A DNA stretch of 64,000 nt from Alteraurantiacibacter aestuarii (GTDB lineage Bacteria > Pseudomonadota > Alphaproteobacteria > Sphingomonadales > Sphingomonadaceae): the NCBI RefSeq assembly GCF_009827405.1, contig NZ_WTYY01000002.1:248001-312000 (forward strand), in the 5' to 3' direction. Position 1 is the stretch's first letter, and every line of letters begins with the position of its first letter. The notes beneath the pieces are model-generated. The model searched no databases and was not told the origin of the DNA. It saw only the letters and a program-made list of their open reading frames with translations. A program made the translations under genes and the position numbers. Of this stretch, positions 60,789-64,000 are shown piece by piece.

Positions 60789-61676
60789 TCACAGCCGGGA
60801 GCGCACCAGCAGCGGCTTGAACAGTTCGCGGCTGGGGCGGATCAGGATCACCAGCACGCCCGTGGCCGCGATGGCGGCCCCGGCAATCAGGAACACGCCC
60901 ACGCGGTCTCCGGTAATGGTGGCACCGGCGATAATGGTGAAGATCGGCGTCATCAGCGTCAGCGGTGCTACCAGATTGGCATCGAAGCGCTGGATCAGCC
61001 GGAAATAGAGCGTGTGCGCACCCAGTGAGACGATCACCGCGGAGAAGAACAGCGCCGCGGCCAGTGGCCAGCCGCCCGCCACGCTCGCGGCGATCTGTCC
61101 CTGCTCGGTCAGCGCGGACAGCGGGATCAGCACCACGCTGGACCCCAGCGCGGCCCACGCCTGCAGGCGCAGCGGCGACAGGTCGATCCGCTTGAGCTGG
61201 ACCGATCCCATCGCCCCCACCACGGCAGAGGCAAAGACGAAGACCAGCCCCACCCCGCCCGACCATCCTGCGGGCGAGGCCACCGCCACCAGCACGCCGA
61301 TGAAGGTCAGGGCGATGCCCAGCCCTCGCCTCCAGGCGATCTTTTCCCCCAGTATGGCGATGGCGAACAGCACCGTCAGCGGCGCGCCCGACAGGCTGAT
61401 GACGGCAGAGGCGGAAGGGCTCGCCTGCTGCAAGCCGATGAACAGCAGCGCGAAAGACCCGCCGCTGACGGCAAATGTCACCAGCATCACGCGCAGCAGT
61501 TGGGGCGGAACGGGCCGCAGCCAGCGCGCCAGCAGCACCAGCACCACGCATGATCGCGCGGCGGCATAGAACAGCGGCGGCACGCCCATGTCGCCCACTA
61601 CCAGTCGGCTGACCACGACGTTGAGAGCCCAGACAAGGCAGATCACGGTCAGCAGCAGGAATGCACGAATAGGCAT
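60789..61676 (-). CDS. EamA/DMT-superfamily permease
   Basis: A 295-residue membrane protein with ten predicted helices in two EamA repeats (about 5-135 and 150-285). Seen: ICLVWALNVVVSRLV, SLSGAPLTVLFAIAILGEKIAWRRGLG (partial) and PLTLMTPIFTIIAGATITGDRV. Members export or import metabolites; substrate unknown. It is distinct from RarD in the same window. Confidence 0.9.
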   Translation of the reverse strand: MPIRAFLLLTVICLVWALNVVVSRLVVGDMGVPPLFYAAARSCVVLVLLARWLRPVPPQLLRVMLVTFAVSGGSFALLFIGLQQASPSASAVISLSGAPLTVLFAIAILGEKIAWRRGLGIALTFIGVLVAVASPAGWSGGVGLVFVFASAVVGAMGSVQLKRIDLSPLRLQAWAALGSSVVLIPLSALTEQGQIAASVAGGWPLAAALFFSAVIVSLGAHTLYFRLIQRFDANLVAPLTLMTPIFTIIAGATITGDRVGVFLIAGAAIAATGVLVILIRPSRELFKPLLVRSRL

Positions 61677-61814
61677 GATGGGGCAGCCGCATAGGCCTTT
61701 CGCGGCCCCAGACCAATCCTGACGAGCGCGGCGATGGCGAAAAACGAAAGGACCGGAGAGGCATCCCGGAAAGAAAACATTGAATCCCTCCCGCTACGTG
61801 CCACCTATTCACCT

Positions 61815-62555
61815 ATGCCAGCAGAACGCCTCTTTTCCCGCGCGGTCCTCCGCATCGCTCCTGAAACCGGCGGCGAGGATGTTGCCGATTTCCTCCAGGG
61901 CCTCGTCACCAATGACGTGAAGGGCCTGTTGCCCGTTTATGCCGGATTGCTGAGCGCACAGGGCAAGACGCTGTTCGACTTCATTGTCTGGCCGGGCAGC
62001 GGCGATTCGCTGCTGCTGGATTGTGAGGCGGACGCGGTCCAGGATTTGGCCAAGCGGCTTTCCATGTACCGCCTGCGGCGCAAGATCTCGATTTCCCGCG
62101 CGGATGAGCTGGGCGTGTACTGGCAGGCCGAAATGGGCGATGGCGGCGCGCCCGATCCGCGCCATGCAGGGCTTGGCCAGCGCTGGATCGCCGTGGCGCA
62201 GGACGATGACGAGTCTGCCGACGATGCCTGGCTGAAACACCGGCTGCGCTGCGGCGTGGCGGAAGGCCTGGAGGAACTGGGCGATGTGCTGTGGCTGGAA
62301 ACCAATGCCGCCGACCTGCACGGCGTCAGCTTCACCAAGGGCTGCTATGTCGGGCAGGAAAACACCGCGCGGATGAACTGGCGGCAGAAGGTCAATCGCC
62401 GGCTGGTGGTGGTCCCGCTGGAGATGTCAGAAGAAAAGCGCCGCAAGGCAGCCTACCCTGAACTGGGGCTGGCGGTGGATCACCTGCGGGTGGACGATAT
62501 CCCCGCGGAGCTGGCGCCTGAATGGATGAGCCTTACACCGCCTGGCGACGACTAG
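61815..62555 (+). CDS. ygfZ: folate-binding protein YgfZ
   Basis: A 246-residue GcvT-fold protein that helps make or repair Fe-S clusters with folate. The family signature K-G-C-Y-x-G-Q-E appears as KGCYVGQE (about residue 176-183), preceded by FLQGLVTNDVKGL and GKTLFDFIVW. ATG 61815 (MPAERLFSRAV) is chosen; the frame is open to 61734 but that part shows no family match. The C-terminal end is short, as usual in alphaproteobacteria. Convergent with the TetR gene. Confidence 0.94.
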   Translation: MPAERLFSRAVLRIAPETGGEDVADFLQGLVTNDVKGLLPVYAGLLSAQGKTLFDFIVWPGSGDSLLLDCEADAVQDLAKRLSMYRLRRKISISRADELGVYWQAEMGDGGAPDPRHAGLGQRWIAVAQDDDESADDAWLKHRLRCGVAEGLEELGDVLWLETNAADLHGVSFTKGCYVGQENTARMNWRQKVNRRLVVVPLEMSEEKRRKAAYPELGLAVDHLRVDDIPAELAPEWMSLTPPGDD

Positions 62556-62560
62556 GCCGC

Positions 62561-63163
62561 TCAATCACCGGCGATATCACCGGCCTTCTTGAAGGATGCA
62601 GTCATCATTGCGGTTGCCCGATCGCGCGATGTCTGGCGCTTCACGCCCAGCGATTCGGCCAGTTGCTGGCCCATCAGCGCCTCACCCAGCGCCAGCAGCA
62701 CCAGCGTATAGGTGGTTTCGTGCATGGTCCGCTCGGCCCCGGGCTCCAGCTCCTGCGGATGCAGTTCGTCCACCAGCTGGTGGATCGTCTCGACAATCGG
62801 GTTGAGCGCATCCTCATTGCCCGACAGCAGCATCCAGCTGGCCAGCGCGCCGCCGCCCTCGCGGTCAAACGCATCGAAGGTCAGGTCCACCACTTCGCGC
62901 GGCGTGCCGATACCCGCCCGCGTGGCGCGCACCGCATCGCCGATGGTATCGCACACCGATCCGGCCATATGCGCGGCGAGCGCCTTTTGCAGGCCTGCGG
63001 CAGAGCCGAAATGATGCAGCAGATTCGCATGGGTGCGGTCAATGCGCGTGGCCACGGCCTTCAGCGTTACCGCCTGCGGCCCCGCCTCGATCAGCAGGTC
63101 ACGCGCAGCGCCCAGTGCCGCCGCGCGGCTTTCCTCTGGAGAGAGTCTTTTTCTTATTGACAT
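62561..63163 (-). CDS. TetR-family transcriptional regulator
   Basis: A 200-residue TetR-type repressor. The helix-turn-helix (about 13-60) reads AARDLLIEAGPQAVTLKAVATRIDRTHANLLHHFGS (partly quoted as TLKAVATRIDRTHANLLHHF). The ligand domain follows. ATG 63163 (MSIRKRLSPEE) is chosen; an open frame to 63253 would run into the divergent gene. It diverges from the diiron-like gene with only 29 bp between starts, so it very probably controls it. Confidence 0.9.
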   Translation of the reverse strand: MSIRKRLSPEESRAAALGAARDLLIEAGPQAVTLKAVATRIDRTHANLLHHFGSAAGLQKALAAHMAGSVCDTIGDAVRATRAGIGTPREVVDLTFDAFDREGGGALASWMLLSGNEDALNPIVETIHQLVDELHPQELEPGAERTMHETTYTLVLLALGEALMGQQLAESLGVKRQTSRDRATAMMTASFKKAGDIAGD

Positions 63164-63192
63164 TGGTGTTAATAATTTCCAATTCTGACGCC

Positions 63193-64000
63193 ATGAACGC
63201 ACCCACGAAGTTTGACGTAGATGTGACAGAGGGCACTGGCAAGGCAGGCACATTCCCCGAAGGCCTGGCCATTACCGTGCGCAACCGCCGCTTTGGCCGC
63301 GATGACGCCGCTACGCGCTGGTGGCTGAACGGCGATCCCGTGGCCACGGCCTGGCACACTGCCCTGTCTGCCACCTTCCCCCGCGGGGAGGCGCTGTTCA
63401 TCGAAGCGGTCAAGGCACATCGCGATGGTGTGGACCCCAAGCTGGCGCAGGAAATCCGCGCCTTCGTGAAGCAGGAAATCAACCACACGCGTGAACATCT
63501 GGCCTTCAATCGCGGCGCTGAGCAGGCGGGCTATGACCTGTCGCGCATCGATGCCAGGGTCGAAAGTCTGATCGGCGATGTATTCGCGCGCAAGCCCATC
63601 GTGTGGCTGGGCATCACCATCGCGCTGGAACATTTCACCGCCATGTTCGCGCATGAATTCCTCACCCATCCCCGGCACTTTGTCGGCGGCGACAGCGAGC
63701 AGGTGGAACTGTGGCGCTGGCATGCGGCAGAGGAAATCGAGCACAAGGGTGTCGCCTATGACGTGTGGCTGCACGCCACCCGAGACTGGAGCCGGTGGAA
63801 ACGGTGGAAGGTGAAGAGCCTGCTGATGGTGCACATCACCCGCAGCTTCATCACCAATCGCAGCAAGGACTGCCTCGATCTGTTGAGACAGGACGGCATC
63901 ACCGGCTGGCGGGCAAAGCTGCGCCTGATGACATATCTGTTCGTCAGGCCCGGCATCCTGCGGCGAATATTCCCTGCATGGCTGGCCTATTTCCTGCCGG
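63193..64000 (+). CDS. predicted metal-dependent hydrolase (PF10118-like), 3' end cut by window
   Basis: An open frame from ATG 63193 to the window end, at least 269 residues. The text fits the family annotated as predicted metal-dependent hydrolase. Helical metal-site motifs recur: EINHTREHLAFN (about residue 96-107), ALEHFTAMFAHEF (about 145-157) and HAAEEIEHKGVAYD (about 176-189), i.e. repeated E-x-x-H pairs as in carboxylate-bridged diiron four-helix proteins. The C-terminus is missing. The divergent TetR gene is its likely regulator. Confidence 0.85.
   Translation, partial: MNAPTKFDVDVTEGTGKAGTFPEGLAITVRNRRFGRDDAATRWWLNGDPVATAWHTALSATFPRGEALFIEAVKAHRDGVDPKLAQEIRAFVKQEINHTREHLAFNRGAEQAGYDLSRIDARVESLIGDVFARKPIVWLGITIALEHFTAMFAHEFLTHPRHFVGGDSEQVELWRWHAAEEIEHKGVAYDVWLHATRDWSRWKRWKVKSLLMVHITRSFITNRSKDCLDLLRQDGITGWRAKLRLMTYLFVRPGILRRIFPAWLAYFLP

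Noticed and set aside
1..64000. tRNA, rRNA, insertion sequences, prophage or integrase genes
   Set aside because: No T-loop-like sequence in the intergenic gaps, no transposase or integrase reading frame, and no terminal inverted repeats were found.

Overview
The window is a piece of an alphaproteobacterial chromosome, most likely from the order Sphingomonadales (Erythrobacteraceae or Sphingomonadaceae). The grounds are the high GC content, a TonB-dependent receptor of the long sphingomonad type, a MucR/Ros regulator, a plant-type class II DAHP synthase, a plant-type glutamate-cysteine ligase, a DUF1489 protein, a SoxR-[2Fe-2S] regulator and SelO. I count 62 protein genes, two of them cut by the window edges. 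I found no rRNA, tRNA, insertion sequence, prophage or CRISPR array. Coding is dense, with many 1-4 nt overlaps of the ATGA, TGATG or TAATG kind.

Region 1 (1-8183) is the only clearly accessory block: a partial sulfatase, a LysR regulator, a divergent TonB-dependent receptor, a second paralogous sulfatase with a Tat-like signal, and an aromatic-acid-type MFS transporter. Together they look like a module that imports and desulfates a sulfate ester. Region 2 (8284-17052) holds ergothioneine genes egtB-egtD, a MASE1-PAS-GGDEF diguanylate cyclase, class II DAHP synthase and an M16 protease. Region 3 (17199-25578) is housekeeping: Nfu, a nitroreductase, tsaB-rimI, mucR, a Fur-family gene, an acyltransferase, miaB and phoH-ybeY-corC. 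A 14-bp tandem repeat (11 copies) sits between miaB and phoH.

Region 4 (25650-36600) has a second LysR, a two-domain SnoaL-like exported protein, cyclophilin plus a coupled small lipoprotein, convergent MgtE and ZntB-like metal channels, a TatA, nudC with a DsbA/FrnE-type oxidoreductase and a serine hydrolase, and mutY. Region 5 (36630-42200) is a DciA-like gene, two DsbA-like thiol oxidoreductases (one a predicted lipoprotein) and smc. Region 6 (42207-50304) mixes acetyltransferases, a Tat-exported Fe/Mn superoxide dismutase, soxR with a recognisable SoxR promoter facing a glyoxalase-like gene, gshA, rsmE, a methyltransferase, ubiA and an ICMT-like membrane protein.

Region 7 (50375-64000) contains bamB with a YfgM-like gene, a GT4 glycosyltransferase, an alpha/beta hydrolase, selO, an astD-type aldehyde dehydrogenase, a lipoprotein, rarD, pyrC, an EamA transporter, ygfZ and a TetR gene divergent from a diiron-like 'metal-dependent hydrolase' that runs off the right edge.

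Redox protection recurs across the window: ergothioneine, glutathione, SoxR, exported SOD, several Dsb proteins, SelO and YgfZ. The least explained sequences are the 14-bp minisatellite, a hairpin-rich 348-bp gap at 58446-58793, and the two hairpins between the TonB receptor and the sulfatase. Start codons were re-chosen in many genes from Shine-Dalgarno position and family length; each case is noted.
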